Source of the DNA: Chlorophyllum brunneum
Lineage: Eukaryota > Basidiomycota > Agaricomycetes > Agaricales > Agaricaceae
DNA: 64,000 nt
Assembly: GCA_963576785.1 (NCBI GenBank)
Contig: OY756151.1
Coordinates: forward strand, 558,001-622,000
Reading direction: 5' to 3'
The notes below the pieces were generated by a model. The model ran no database searches. It was not told where the DNA came from and saw nothing but the letters and a program-made list of their open reading frames with translations. The position numbers were made by a program, and so were the translations under genes. This document shows, piece by piece, positions 23,281 through 34,806 of this stretch. Within the stretch, counting starts at the first letter, position 1, and each line of letters starts with the position of its first letter.

Positions 23281-26200
23281 TTAAATACCCGGAAGGGTGA
23301 AGCCAGGGAAATTAGGCCAGTTCCCAAGTTCTGATGGATCACCACCAATGCGGACCCAGCGAGCCACGGAAGGTGTAGGGCCATCCAAGACGAAGAGCAT
23401 GTGCCAGCCTGGAGGGGAGACACCAGCATTCGGTGGCGCAGTGATTGTGCAAGTGGTGCCACTGCAGGAGAAGGCGGGGAAGATCGTACGAGCGCCCATG
23501 GTATTACCATGGGTGCTTGAGGTGGCTAAGAGAACAAAAATCAGATGGGGCATTGACAAGGTTGACGGGACTGACCTGAGATAAGGGAGATGCGCAAATT
23601 GGACATCGATCCTTGGAACAGATGAACATTGGTGACGGTGTATTGACCCCCGTAGGCCCAATCATGCTGAGGAAGGTCGTAGGTAGGTTGGGTGAGACCA
23701 GTAGCGAGATAGGGTGGGACATAGACCTGTTTTAAAGGAAATCCGGTTATTCCGTGGAGGGGGCTTAATTTTTAAAGAAAAACATACCTCAATACGGAAT
23801 TCCTCGGGATACTTGACAGTGCCATCAGGGTTGTCAGTCTGGGGGTCCGAACCAGAGATGAGGACACGCCCATCAGGCAGTAGAGTAGCCTCGGAGTGGT
23901 ACATGCGTGCGACGATGGTGTTGTTGAGAATTGACATACGTTGTTGGCGAGGGAGGGTGGGATCATACAAGACAGCGCCAAGGTTGGGGTCGTTCGCCAA
24001 ACCGAATCCAGCAACACCTTGAGTAGCACCATTTAGGATCATGTATGTGCCATCCGGAAGCGGGACCATGCACGCGAGAACACGCTTCGAAGGCTGCGTT
24101 AAGTCCATTAGCAAACTTCACGTCCGTAGAAGCGCATAGGGATGCTGACCATGCGCTCGATAACCCAGGTAGGTTCATTTGCCTCGGGTTGGATGGTGAC
24201 ACAGTTGTCGTTTGCTTCTGCTGCACCAACAGTGGAGCCACCGCAGATAAGTATCTCCAAAGGCTCAGTATAAGGAGAATGTTGAGGAAGGGGCATAGCA
24301 GCACCCTCGAGAGGATATGTACGACCAGCGAGGAAGTTATTAACGTTACCGGGTATGTTGGGCAATTCCTTGATAGTATCAAAATTCCCCGGTTCCAAGA
24401 TACGAGCCTCATTCCAATATCCTATCAGAAGTGTGTGAGGGGTCCGGGCACGGGTTCAATAGCATCACGACGTACCAACGAAGAGATTCTGACTGGGGAG
24501 GACAATGACGAAAGGATACAAGTTGTTGGGATCAGTCCTTGCGAGCCAGGGAAGGTCAACAACGGTATCGCCGCCATCAGGCTTGGGCAAAATTTCGAGA
24601 TTTGGCTGGGCACGGTCATTGCTACCGATCTCTCCACCCATAATAAGGACAGAGCCGTTGGAAAGGACGGCGGCAGTAGGATACCAACGACCTTTCTGTA
24701 GTCGACCTATCAGTAAATCCATAATTACAGCGAATAACCGGAGACACGAACCTGGAGCTTAAGGGTCGGAAAATCTTCTTCCCAATCGCCGGTCGAATTG
24801 GTTCCAAGTTCACCATTTGGAGTGAACAGACGAACGCCGAAGGTCGAATCGAGAGACCATCCACCAACATTGAGTTGTCTTCCAGCCTTGTCTGGTAGAA
24901 CAACACTACCAGCACAGAAGACGTCAGTCTTCACACCATGCAATTCACGCCAGGTTTTAGAGAAGTCGTTAACCAGGCTAGGATCGAGTTCATATGCACC
25001 GGTGGAGTTGGGGAAACTAGATGTGAATTGTTTGAGACTATTCAATCAACTGAAAGAGAAGTCGATCTTACCCTGTTCCATGTTTCTCGAGGAAGGTAAT
25101 CTTGTTGTTGATGCCGACCGTGGCAATTAAAGGAACGACGACACTGTAACAAACGTTAGTATTCCTTCGGTGCTTCAGGAGGACTGCTCTCACCCAGGAA
25201 CTGCGTTCGTAATTGTTTTATTTTGATTTTGATTACCTCGTCAGAGTGTGGGGCTTGTATTCGGATAACGGACACTTACCAAAGAACTGTTATATATCGA
25301 TCAACATTGTATTCAAGATCATAATTATGACAATAACGTACCTCGTACCAACCGGTAACGGCCGGCGTGTGCCAAACGTTGAGGTCCCCTTGCCAGGTGT
25401 AGTAGCTAAGGCGGTCACCGCCACCACAAAGATGAGCTGGGTCACCAGGGCAGGGAATATTGCAGTCAGCCTCGTCACCAATGACACCATTGTTGTCAGT
25501 AACGTCGGTAATATCACCGCAGACTAAATTTCGAGTTAGTACATGAACTCCACTTCAATATGCGAACATACAGCATTGAATTCCGAACTGTGTAGGGCTC
25601 ACATCAGCGCAAGATCAAATGTATAACCGAGAAATTACCAACCTCGACGCCAGCAGCAGGGTAACCAAACTGAGCACACTGCTCCATACAAACAGTTGCA
25701 GAGTTATTAGTGGGCCACTCGAGCATCCATGGCAGAATACGTTTTCCATCAGCCTCGCTATGAAAGGAATTAGTTCAGGTTATGTTCGTGACAATAACAT
25801 CTACTCACTGCAAGCAGCCGGCGTAGGTAAAGTTCCCTGGTAGATTGTCCGTCTGCGCAGCTGGCACGGGGAAAACGGTAAGGTCGCCTTTGCTATAAAC
25901 AGAGGTGCGAGCTGGGCCACCACAGGCTTCACTGTGGTAACAGAAAGTAGTGAGGCCATGTGAACAACACGCATAGGATGAACGTCGCTCACGTAGTATT
26001 ACCCGCACATCCCATGTTGCAAGAGGATTCGTCTGCTGGTACAGCACCAGCAACGAGAGCAGGACCACAGACTATGATAAACTGTCAGGCTTATTAACAG
26101 TTGGGACCCAAGACTACCACTTACAGCACTGAGCTTAGCCGGGTCGTCAGTAAGGTATCCTCAATAAGCGATCAGAAGAACTTACTAGCGAATTCAAGAC

Positions 26201-28594
26201 CGGCAACCGTGAAATTCTGAGCAGCGCAGGCTTGAACACATGTTTCCACGGTCATGGTCTGAGTATCTGGCACTTGGTTCTGGAGGATACGACCATGTGC
26301 GTTATCACTATTCATCCCCTCGTCAGCATTCACATCCACTATTGTTTGAAACACATCAACACTTACACCCAACAAGCATTGTACGCCCAGCCAGTTGGGA
26401 GCCTATTGTCGAGCACGGGGAAGACGGTGCCTCCACCCCCTCCACCCCCGCCTCCACCTCCGCCTCCAGGATTCGTGGGTAGATCGGTACCGGTGTAGTT
26501 GTAAACATTCAACCTGTTCGGGCCACCGCAGAATTCGGCGGAATTTCCAGCACAGATCATGTTGCAATCACTATCTTGGGCATGGGTGGCGACAGTGTTG
26601 AGGGAACTTCCGCAATCTATCAAACATAGTGGTCATAAGACATCACTGATTTCGTTAGAGCATGGAAGCGAACAGGAAACTTACAACATTCGCTACATGA
26701 TCGGGAAGTCAAATAAGATAAAACGATGGATAGTTATTTTGTCAGTTCCCATCCATCTCTTGTTGATAGGTGAATAAAGGATTCTACGTACTCAGAAAAC
26801 TCCGTTCCAGAGAGTGGGTATCCATTTTGGAAACAAGCAGCTGTGCATGATTCGATTGTGACGGCACCATTAGTATTCATACCGACGGGCAAGGAACGAG
26901 GTGCGCCATTGACCGCATCACTGTATAAACCCAACCAAGATAATCAAACCATTCAATGAGGAAATCCCAGAGCCAAAAAGTCAAAAAAAAAAGAGTAGCC
27001 AACAGCCACCATCACCGCCCAAAACCAGAATATTCACACCCAAAAGTCAAACCCAAACCCAAAACCAAATAAAATAAAGAGATCATCAAATCAATCCCCC
27101 AAACGAACAAATGAGCCAAGCAATCGCAAAGGACCGATAGCCGAATGAAGTGATATCAAAAAGGCAAATCCAGAATTCCAAATCAGAAAAGTCAAGAATA
27201 TCATGACAGACACACGCGCCAAGAATAAAGAGATTAGTTAAATCAGTCCTCGAGAAAAAACTTTCGGCAGAAGAAACCACGCACGTCCAACAGCCCAACG
27301 AAACCCAGTTTCCTACGCTTGGAACGATAATGGGTGCAGGAGGTGGTGTAGCTCCACTCCAGAACAAGTTGAGACGACCCCCGGCGCCGCATGGCTCGAG
27401 TGTGTTCCCAGAGCAGCGCATATTGCAGTCAGAATCTGCGGTACTGGTTCCGCCATTCTTGATAAAATTATCGCAATCTGTCGCCGAAGATCAAAAGAAA
27501 CGAGAACAATCGGACCAAGGCGAGATAAGGCCGACGAAGCGAAGAGGAAAACAGACAGGGGGAGGGAAGAGCGAACCATCGATAGGGATAATCGTAGCAC
27601 CGGAAACAAGGACAGGAAGGTGAGAGGATCGTACCAGAATTTCGGAAGGGATGCCAAAACAACGCATGTAAAGGTAAATGTAGGAAAAAGGAAGGAGAGG
27701 TGTAAGGTACGATGGGAAAGAAGATCCGAAGCACGAAAGAAGGTAAGAAGTAAGGCGCGGAAAGTGGGTAATTTCATCAGCTTTTTCGGGATTGATACTG
27801 GATTGAGGGAAACGAAGCGTACAGCACTCGGCCTAGTGAGGTGGTTTGGTGATCGTTAGTACAATTGCCACGTCGCATGGGGTTGAAGTAAATTTTGAGA
27901 AGGAGATAGGGCGTAGCGCCAGAGTGGCGGACGACGCGGAACGGGATAACGGATGGGCCAAGATTTGATATCCAAGTCCCATGCCGGGTCAAACACAGAA
28001 GGGGAAGAAGCAGGCGCCGAAGAGAAAAAAAAAGAACATAAGAGTGGATAGTGACTTACGCCGAATTCAGTTCCAGCATAGATCAAGTTCTTTGAATCGC
28101 AAAAATTTATGCAGGATTCAATGGTCATAGAGTCTCCGCTGGTGAAGGAGGCCGCATTGAGGGTACGACCAGCAGCGAAGTTGTCACTAAAATACAAGGA
28201 CAATAAAAACGAGGGTCAGTCGGGTTGATTAGCTCGAAGCGCGACGGAGGGAAGGAAGTGATGTAAAGAACACGGAGAACGGAAGAATCAGACGAGAAAA
28301 GAAGTGGTGAAGACGACGAGGGGGGAGAGACTTACATGTAACACCCAAGCGAGGACCAGTTTCCCGGCAGGTTTGTGGGGATCGATTGTCGTCGATGGCG
28401 GAAGGGGGTGTGAGAAGAAGAATGAGTGGATTGCGCATTAGCGAGTATAAACTATATGATATAGTGTTGGTAGAACACAAGCGATGAACGAACATCAGTA
28501 CAGCGTTCACACAGGTTTGCTAACTGAGATGAGCAGGACGTACAGGAGTGAAAGTGATGGCGAAAGCCAACGACGGGGGTGTCAAGAAACCCAT
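23281..28594 (-). CDS. Secreted 4xWSC-domain glyoxal oxidase (AA5_1 copper radical oxidase)
   Basis: ATG at 28592-28594. A signal peptide is split by one intron ([17 protein letters not shown] then FILANAQS). Four WSC domains follow, each with the usual eight-Cys pattern: GNWSSLGCY..., NWVSLGCW..., GWAYNACWV... and FTYAGCL.... A poly-Gly linker (13 Gly) separates domains 2 and 3. The catalytic beta-propeller then carries the residues known for glyoxal oxidase: Cys in [13 protein letters not shown], the crosslinking Tyr in [15 protein letters not shown], the axial Tyr and His in [15 protein letters not shown], and His in [11 protein letters not shown]. The C-terminal domain ends [10 protein letters not shown]. 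Glyoxal oxidases reduce O2 to H2O2 while oxidising aldehydes; WSC modules are carbohydrate-binding. Each WSC domain contains micro-exons (27823-27832, 26685-26692, 26125-26133, 25572-25587) that restore the E/Q-C-Y/F-C motif. Introns near the 5' end are long (345, 227 and 364 nt). Confidence 0.9.
26438..26476 (-). repeat. Poly-glycine coding repeat between WSC domains 2 and 3
   Basis: A run of (cc[acg])n on the plus strand encodes about 13 consecutive Gly on the minus strand, a flexible linker in the glyoxal oxidase. Confidence 0.6.
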
Positions 28595-30554
28595 CCCTTG
28601 AAGAGAGAATGGGACGACGAGAAGATCAGAGTATCCCTCCCTGAGGTGACTTTATAGTACGCCGGGGGTTTAGGGGATGATGAAAAGATAGGTCGAAATA
28701 TTCCGAGAATCTGGACCAGCGGACCTTTCCTTGGTTGGATACGGCTTCCCCGTCCGAGTAAAGACCTGGGCACGAGGAAGAAATGAATGGGTAAGTTAAG
28801 TCAAATCTACTTTTGGGTTTGCCGAGGAAGGCACCCAAAATCAATCTTTTTGAGACTTGAAGAAAAGTGCTTACCGCTTACGTGCGTTTTGCGCTACTTG
28901 TACGAGATTTGTGGGTTTTTTTGTCCCCGAGGCGCGGGACCTGGATGGTAAGGGCCGCGTGGTGACTTTTTTTTTCCTCAAAAGTGGCGAGAAAAAGAAA
29001 AGGCACGGATCCTGATGGAGACTATTGGTCGAGGTTACGATTGTTTATATTGAGATAGACGTACGAAATGGTATGTCAATCCGTGAGTGAGAGATACACG
29101 ACTTCAAATCCATGCCGGGATGGGAATCTTACGGGATGAAAATGGATCTGTCAAGGGGTTCTGATCAAAGATGGACAGCTTTCGAGTCGACTAGGGCCGA
29201 TTGGCATCTGGGATCTGTCGTTTGTCTACATCAAGCCAGGGTTCGGGTGAATATCAGAACTACGTGAAACTTGGCGGAGACATTGATGGTTGAAAGTATG
29301 GGAGGAATGTCGCGTGTCGAACGACGATAGACGCGTTATTTTGCAACAGCGTTGCTAGGTGGTCAATGCAGAAAGGACGTGTGCTAACGTGATCGGTGGC
29401 TGTGGTATTCATACCATCGTGCTATCAACAGACCAATACAGGCTAAGGATGAAGGAATCGTTGCTATCCTCACGTTTTCGACAGCTCGTCTGCGGTGAAT
29501 AAATTCTATCACGAGAGAAAGCATACAGAAAATTCATTAGCGAGGATTTCGGTGTCTGGGAGACTACCCATGATCGTCTCCCGGTACCAGGCACGGATTC
29601 AGTTCAAAAATAAGTACCTGACATTGGCGAGTTGATTGATCTACAGAGAAAGACCAAGTTTACCAGGCGGGGTCGGCATCCCAAAGCATTCAAGCGGGCG
29701 CGCTGTTCCTGCCCAGGACGCAGGTACCTCGGCGGAAGTGCTTCAAGAATGATCGGCCCAAAGGGGGTAGAAAATGCTGTAGGACACTGGGCCTGTGTGG
29801 GGGTAAATGAGAAGTTCATATGTCCACGTTCTTGTGTTCAATATGCTTTGTCTTCTGTTCCATTCTCGTCGGAGCCACGGGATAGGTAATGTGCCATCCA
29901 CAGAGAACGTGCAAAACATCCTTGTGTAAATTTAGCGCCATAGACCACGGAGGGGGGGAGAGGAGCGATGGTCGGCCTCTGACAAGACTGATAATAATAG
30001 GTAGTGATATTCTGTTGACCACAAAGACGTCTGGGATAGCACATGGGTGGGTGACAGAGCTGCGTCCGAGGCCGGGACTTCGCTGATTGTGAGGTGATGC
30101 CAGACATAAGACGACACTTTCCACAGAGTGTGTGCTCGCATGGGTGCCATGCCACACCTCCGGGAGTGTCGCCGATATTTCTCTGTCGGCGACATATGTG
30201 GCTGCTTAGTCAGCAGAGGTGGATGCAAACTCTAAATTGTAGGGGAGAGCTGGGGGAAGTGCGCAGTGCGCTGGTGCGCTGGCATGTGCAGCTGGCGAAT
30301 GACGCGCTGAGCGTGTTTTTCTGGGTTTTTGCGAAGCGAACAGGTGCAGAGAGGCACCGCGGCCGAACAAACAAAGGGCGGAGTTGGAGCAGCGGGGTCC
30401 AAATTCACGCCCAAACGACCTTCAAATTTCTCCTCCGCAAATCTAACAGCAAGGTGAGCCAACTTTAAGTCTCATCAAAAACTTTATTATTCATTTCCCA
30501 TTGTCCATATCCTCTCCTCGCCGTCCTCAACGATGTCCAGCGCCCGTCCTGCCC
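28595..30554. other. Long divergent intergenic region, glyoxal oxidase / WOPR genes
   Basis: About 2 kb between two divergent genes without a supported exon. A T-run and GC-rich block lie near 28915-28980. Minus and plus open frames at 29400-30460 overlap each other and have no domain. CT-rich DNA (30495-30530) precedes the WOPR start. Genes for WOPR regulators in other fungi commonly have very long control regions, so this may be promoter and 5' UTR. Confidence 0.5.
28651..28656 (-). promoter_or_regulatory. TATA-box candidate of the WSC-glyoxal oxidase gene
   Basis: TATAAA on the minus strand, about 57 bases upstream of the ATG at 28594. Placed well for a regulated secreted enzyme, but it is a sequence match only. 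Confidence 0.45.
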
Positions 30555-32429
30555 ATGTCCGCAGGTCAGCATGGCAATCCCCACCCGACCCCTCCCACCT
30601 GGACAGAACCCCCCTGGTCTGGCTGGATAGAGACCACCGGTGACGCCCTCCTCATCCTCGAGGCTGCCCGCAGAGGCCTCATTCCCCGCGTAACCCGCCG
30701 TCTCGTCGACTCGGAGCGCAAAATGATAACCTCAGGCTCCGTTTTTGTCTTTGACGAAGACGAGAGCGGCATCAAGCGGTGGACAGACGGTTTCTTCTGG
30801 AGCCCCAGCAGAATACTCGGCAACTTTCTTCTCTACCGTGAGACAGATAAGCGAGGCTCGGGTCAGCGCAATGGGAAGGAGAGCGACGGGACCGAATTCG
30901 ACAACACCAAGAATGATGGTTCTCTCAGTCGACCCAAGTCGGATCCAGGCCACCCAGGCGTCGACAAGAGCAGAGAACGTACCCTCGTCGGCAGCCTGAC
31001 CAACAGCTTCAAGTTCAAGCCTGACGGTTTAATGAAAAAGGTGTGTACATCGTTCCTGTCCTTCATCTTCGTCGAGGCATACCGATACTAAACCCGATGC
31101 CCACAGACTTTCTCCCTAACGATCGGAGGGGTCGCACAACATCTCATTTCCTACTACAAAATCGAAGACGTCGAAAGTGGCCGCCTACGTCCTCCCTCCT
31201 CACTTCCTGAGCTGGCCTCCCTGGAAATCAGCCCAGAATATCTCGACAAAACCCATTTCCGCAACCCACCCAAGGTGGAAATCGGTGCAGATGGAGTTCC
31301 CCGGTATAGGGGCGAAGCCGATGACATCGACACTTCCACGTCTCTGATCACCGGGCCGCCCTTGACTGGTCTGCCTCTTCTCTCAGGTGGACGTGAAGTG
31401 CCTGAGAATGGTGTCTCTAAGCGGGTGAAACGTTACGAACCATATGCACCTTCTGCACCAGCTTCCAAACGTCAACGCAAGACCCCAGCCAAGACTTTAC
31501 CTGCATCTGGAGATCCGCAGCAATCCCAGTCTCCGCCAGCCCAGCAGGATGTCATTACTACGCCCATCGCTAGTCCCACTAGTCCACAACCCCCGCACCA
31601 ACCACCAATGCCCCAGATTTACGCTGATCCCAATGCGCCAGTTACTTCTCCCGGGGCGGCGTCCGTGCCAGCAACATCGTATCCTTCATTTGGCGTACCA
31701 CCATACTATGGATACATGCAACCCCCACATGTGCCCATCTATTCTCATCAGGCGCCTTACGGCGCAATCTCGCCGACGCAAACAATCCCCCCACCACAAA
31801 CCCACTCTGGCCAATATACGTATGCAGGCTACCCACCGCCTATGCCAGGCATACCCCAGCCTTCACCACAAGCACCTAGTTCTGTACAAGCTTCACCGCC
31901 TCCGCCGGGACCAAGCAATACACCTATATCACCGTCAGACTCTTCCCATTCCCACCCATCAATTGTCACACCTTCTCCAACTCCAACTCAACCTCCGCCC
32001 GCTCAAGTACAAATTCAACCAGGGTACTATCATCCTCCACCTCATGTGCATCCTCCTCCGTATTACGGACCCCAGGCAGCGCCTCATCCACAAATGTACT
32101 CGGCTTATCCTCCACCACCACATGTGGCGCATGCCCCACCTCCCCCACCTCCAACAGGCGTTTGGGGTCCTCCACCACATGCTGTCCCACACCCATATGG
32201 AGCGTACGCACCCCCTCCGCCCCCTCCGCAGCAATATTCGTACGGTATGTATGCACCTCCCCCGCAGGGATATCAGCAGCAACAGCAACAGCATGTTCAT
32301 CCACAGGCACAGGTACCGGGGTATATGTACCCACAAAAACCTGAGCAGGGCCAGAATCAGGAGGAAGGTAAGGTGAACGGGCATACCGGAAGGGAAGGCG
32401 ACGAGGAGGGGGGGGAGAGTGGGGAGTGA
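30555..32429 (+). CDS. WOPR-domain (Gti1/Pac2) transcription factor
   Basis: Two exons (30555-31040, 31107-32429) encode 602 residues. The WOPRa half contains WSGWIETTGDALLILEAARR, GLIPRVTRRLVDSER, GSVFVFDEDESGIKRWTDG and WSPSRILGNFLLYRET. After a charged insertion (about 50 residues) WOPRb follows with MKKTFSLTIGGVAQHLISYY. The intron splits MKK from TFSLT exactly. These are the signature blocks of the Wor1/Ryp1/Sge1/Gti1/Pac2 DNA-binding family, which controls morphogenetic switching and effector genes. The C-terminal 385 residues are low in complexity and rich in Pro, His, Tyr and Gln, with a CAG-type run (32273-32293), as in family activation domains. The start at 30555 is the first ATG in frame. 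An out-of-frame ATG at 30532 precedes it and could act as an upstream start. Confidence 0.93.
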
Positions 32430-33317
32430 AGCGGTTGTTCCATTCGTCATGTTTGTTTTTACCCTTTTGGGTTTCTAAGATTCCTTCAAGCTTTGTGGAT
32501 TAAATGTTGGTGGTCATTCGATTTTTCAGCGTTGCCGGTGTGTCTCTTATTCCTTCTCAGTTTCTTCTAGTCCGGGCCTCGTGTGCTCTGTTTCTGATAT
32601 ATGTATGCATATGTTGTGAATATTGCGGTTATTCCCGTGGTCCTTAGTCTTTCCAGTCTACCTATCCTTGTGTTTTGACTCTTCTGTATCAGTCGTTTTC
32701 TGTTCGTTCGGAGCTCAACGTACCATACGATCATTCCTACTACTCTTTTTTCCTTCACTCTGCTATCGTTTATGCTTCTTGCTTCGACTTCGTTCTGCGA
32801 TACCTTTACCCTCTTATGCCATATCCCTTTTGTTTATACCTACCCCGTTCGCTTACATTCCTCTACTCCTCTTCAGATCGTTCCTGAAAGGAAAGATGGT
32901 TCAAGCGAGGGGGGTTCATTAATGTGTAGATCAGCTTTCGTTCGTTCGTGTTTTTTTTTTTTGGAATCATTTGTGGGATATTTATTCAGAATTCACATTT
33001 TGTTCGCATTTTCTACTCTACTTACTTTTGTACGTAGTTGTATACCACGTATGTTTGTTCTTATGCATTTGTTGCCCTCCGAGATTATAAGACACATTCG
33101 GGGACCACAGATTTGGTTTGTGTATAAAGACAAAAGTTACATGGATATAAGGCCATGTGATAATCCTGTAGCCTGGGAATTTCCTTCACAAGTTTTTTTT
33201 TTTTCATGTCGGGAAACCCATTTTTCGAAATGATTTCAAGTTCCATAATCATTATTCAGTCCGAAAGTGGAAATTTAGATCTCTATATTACCTAAGGTTT
33301 GTTTACAAAGGCTTCTA
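32430..33317. other. Convergent 3' intergenic region
   Basis: 3' flanks of the WOPR gene and the MDP-1 gene. It is T-rich on the plus strand, with homopolymer T runs near 32950 and 33195. No coding exon is supported. Confidence 0.5.
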
Positions 33318-34217
33318 TTACTCCTCCTCCTCTGTCTTGAGGTGTCTTTTTCTCCACACTGCCAATCCTTGTTCCAATGTCTTACTTGTCAACCCAGAAG
33401 AAGACACAAGTTGAAAGGTAACTCCAAGTTTCTCAACTTCTTTATTTCTCCCCTCATCATCAAAAAATAACTGTGAATTCCAATGATGTTTTTGTCAGAA
33501 GCATGGTAGTATGAATACATACCATCTCGGAGTAAGGTATACCAGTCTTTTGGTGTACCTTTTTGAAATGGGTTATTTTGGATCCTAAATTCAAGTTTTC
33601 GATTCTAAAGTCGATGATTGGGGGTATAAGACATACCAGGGTATATCTCAAGCTGATCAAAGAACTCTATAGCGGGTATTGCTTTATTGGTATCAGTATT
33701 CTCCTTGTTAGTATTATTTGTGGTGTTTCGAGGTGGTATGAGTAAAAGTCGGAGTGCTTGATAAGCTCTACAGGAGTAAGTAAATAAAATGAATTATTGG
33801 AATGGGATACGACAGACAGATCAGGTGCACTCGTTCTAGAACATGCAACGATACAGACATTTGCAGCTTTGAGTTTGTGAAGGATTGAAGGAACGTCCTT
33901 GTAGAATGTGATTGCGTCGTTGTTTCTGGATCGTTGGAGTGAGGGGAGGACTTGCGAAGATATGACGAGACGGACCGATCAAGTACTTGGTTTATTTTCT
34001 CGCCATTTCTGTGTAAGGGTCCTAGAGAAGGAACGAGTCATTGATAAGTTAACGTTCACGTCGTTATTGGACCCACCTCTGACATGCGTATCAATCCAGA
34101 GATCCCACAATGTATAGCTGTGCGGAATGTTAGCGAAATGTGAGCTGGGAAAAGGGGCGCATGTGGTTACTCGACATCAAAAGCAACAAGCTGCGGGTAG
34201 CGCGAAGAGGACGACAT
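33318..34217 (-). CDS. Magnesium-dependent phosphatase-1 (MDP-1, HAD superfamily)
   Basis: ATG at 34215-34217 and stop at 33318-33320, several short introns. HAD motif I is assembled across the first intron as QLVAFDVDYTLWDLWIDTHV (D-x-D-x-T/S). The next part is YKDVPSILHKLKAANVCIV followed by ACSRTSAPDL, the motif II Ser/Thr region. A later exon gives PPIIDFRIENLNLGSKITHF, in the style of the MDP-1 cap, then HQKTGIPYSEMVFFDDEGRN (motif IV acidic pair) and KEVEKLGVTFQLV. The C-terminus is short and acidic (RHLKTEEEE). In mammals MDP-1 is a Mg-dependent protein tyrosine or sugar phosphatase. All catalytic Asp residues are present. The gene is divergent from the GT15 gene at 34807. Confidence 0.85.
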
Positions 34218-34806
34218 GGTGGGTTGGTTTGTATAATCGGCGATGTGATCTGTGGAGCGATCGAGGAGTGTTGATTCGACTTTTTGCGGTGTGAAAGATT
34301 TATTGTTTTGGGGAAGATGATATCAGGTGATGGTTTTATAGTACAGACGGTACCGACTGATCTGTAAGCGAGAGGACTGCTCGGTACCATCCGGTACCTC
34401 TGCCAAGTCGAATACAGAGTCTTGTCATTTTCTGTCAGGCACATAATTGCGTCATGGCTACCTCTCATTCGACCAACCAATACATCTACAATGCCTGCAC
34501 TTCGGTCTCGTGAGAACCAGACGGTGATGAATGGCCTTGCAACAACCAAATCAAGGCCATGTTTGGAATAAAGGCTCAGCGCTAAGATTTGGCCCGCTTC
34601 TTCGGATAATAAGCACCGCGATAGTGAACGGTGGCCATGTGTGTGCGGAAAACACCGCAAGCTGATGGTGTCGGTCGTCAGGCGGTCTCCGGCGTATGAT
34701 GAAACGGAGTTTTGGAGAGAGCGGCTGATTGAATCAGCTTGGCGAGTGATTTGCTGTGCTGACACTCCATCACCCATCCTTCTCTCTTACCTTCACCTTC
34801 TCCCTA
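34218..34806. other. Divergent promoter region, MDP-1 / GT15
   Basis: About 590 bases between divergent starts. The 215-codon minus open frame over it (34130-34777) has no domain and overlaps the MDP-1 start in another frame, so I do not call it. Confidence 0.5.

Noticed and set aside
27313..27777. 154-codon minus open frame with hydrophobic start
   Set aside because: Lies in introns of the WSC gene and overlaps its exon out of frame; the splicing of the WSC domain explains the region.
29604..30460. Overlapping open frames on both strands
   Set aside because: They overlap each other, carry no motif, and lie in the long promoter region.
31444..32376. 310-codon open frame on the plus strand
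   Set aside because: A shadow of the Pro-rich WOPR tail; its low complexity follows from the coding repeat in the real frame.
34130..34777. 215-codon open frame on the minus strand
   Set aside because: Covers the promoter between two divergent genes and overlaps the MDP-1 first exon in another phase; no domain.
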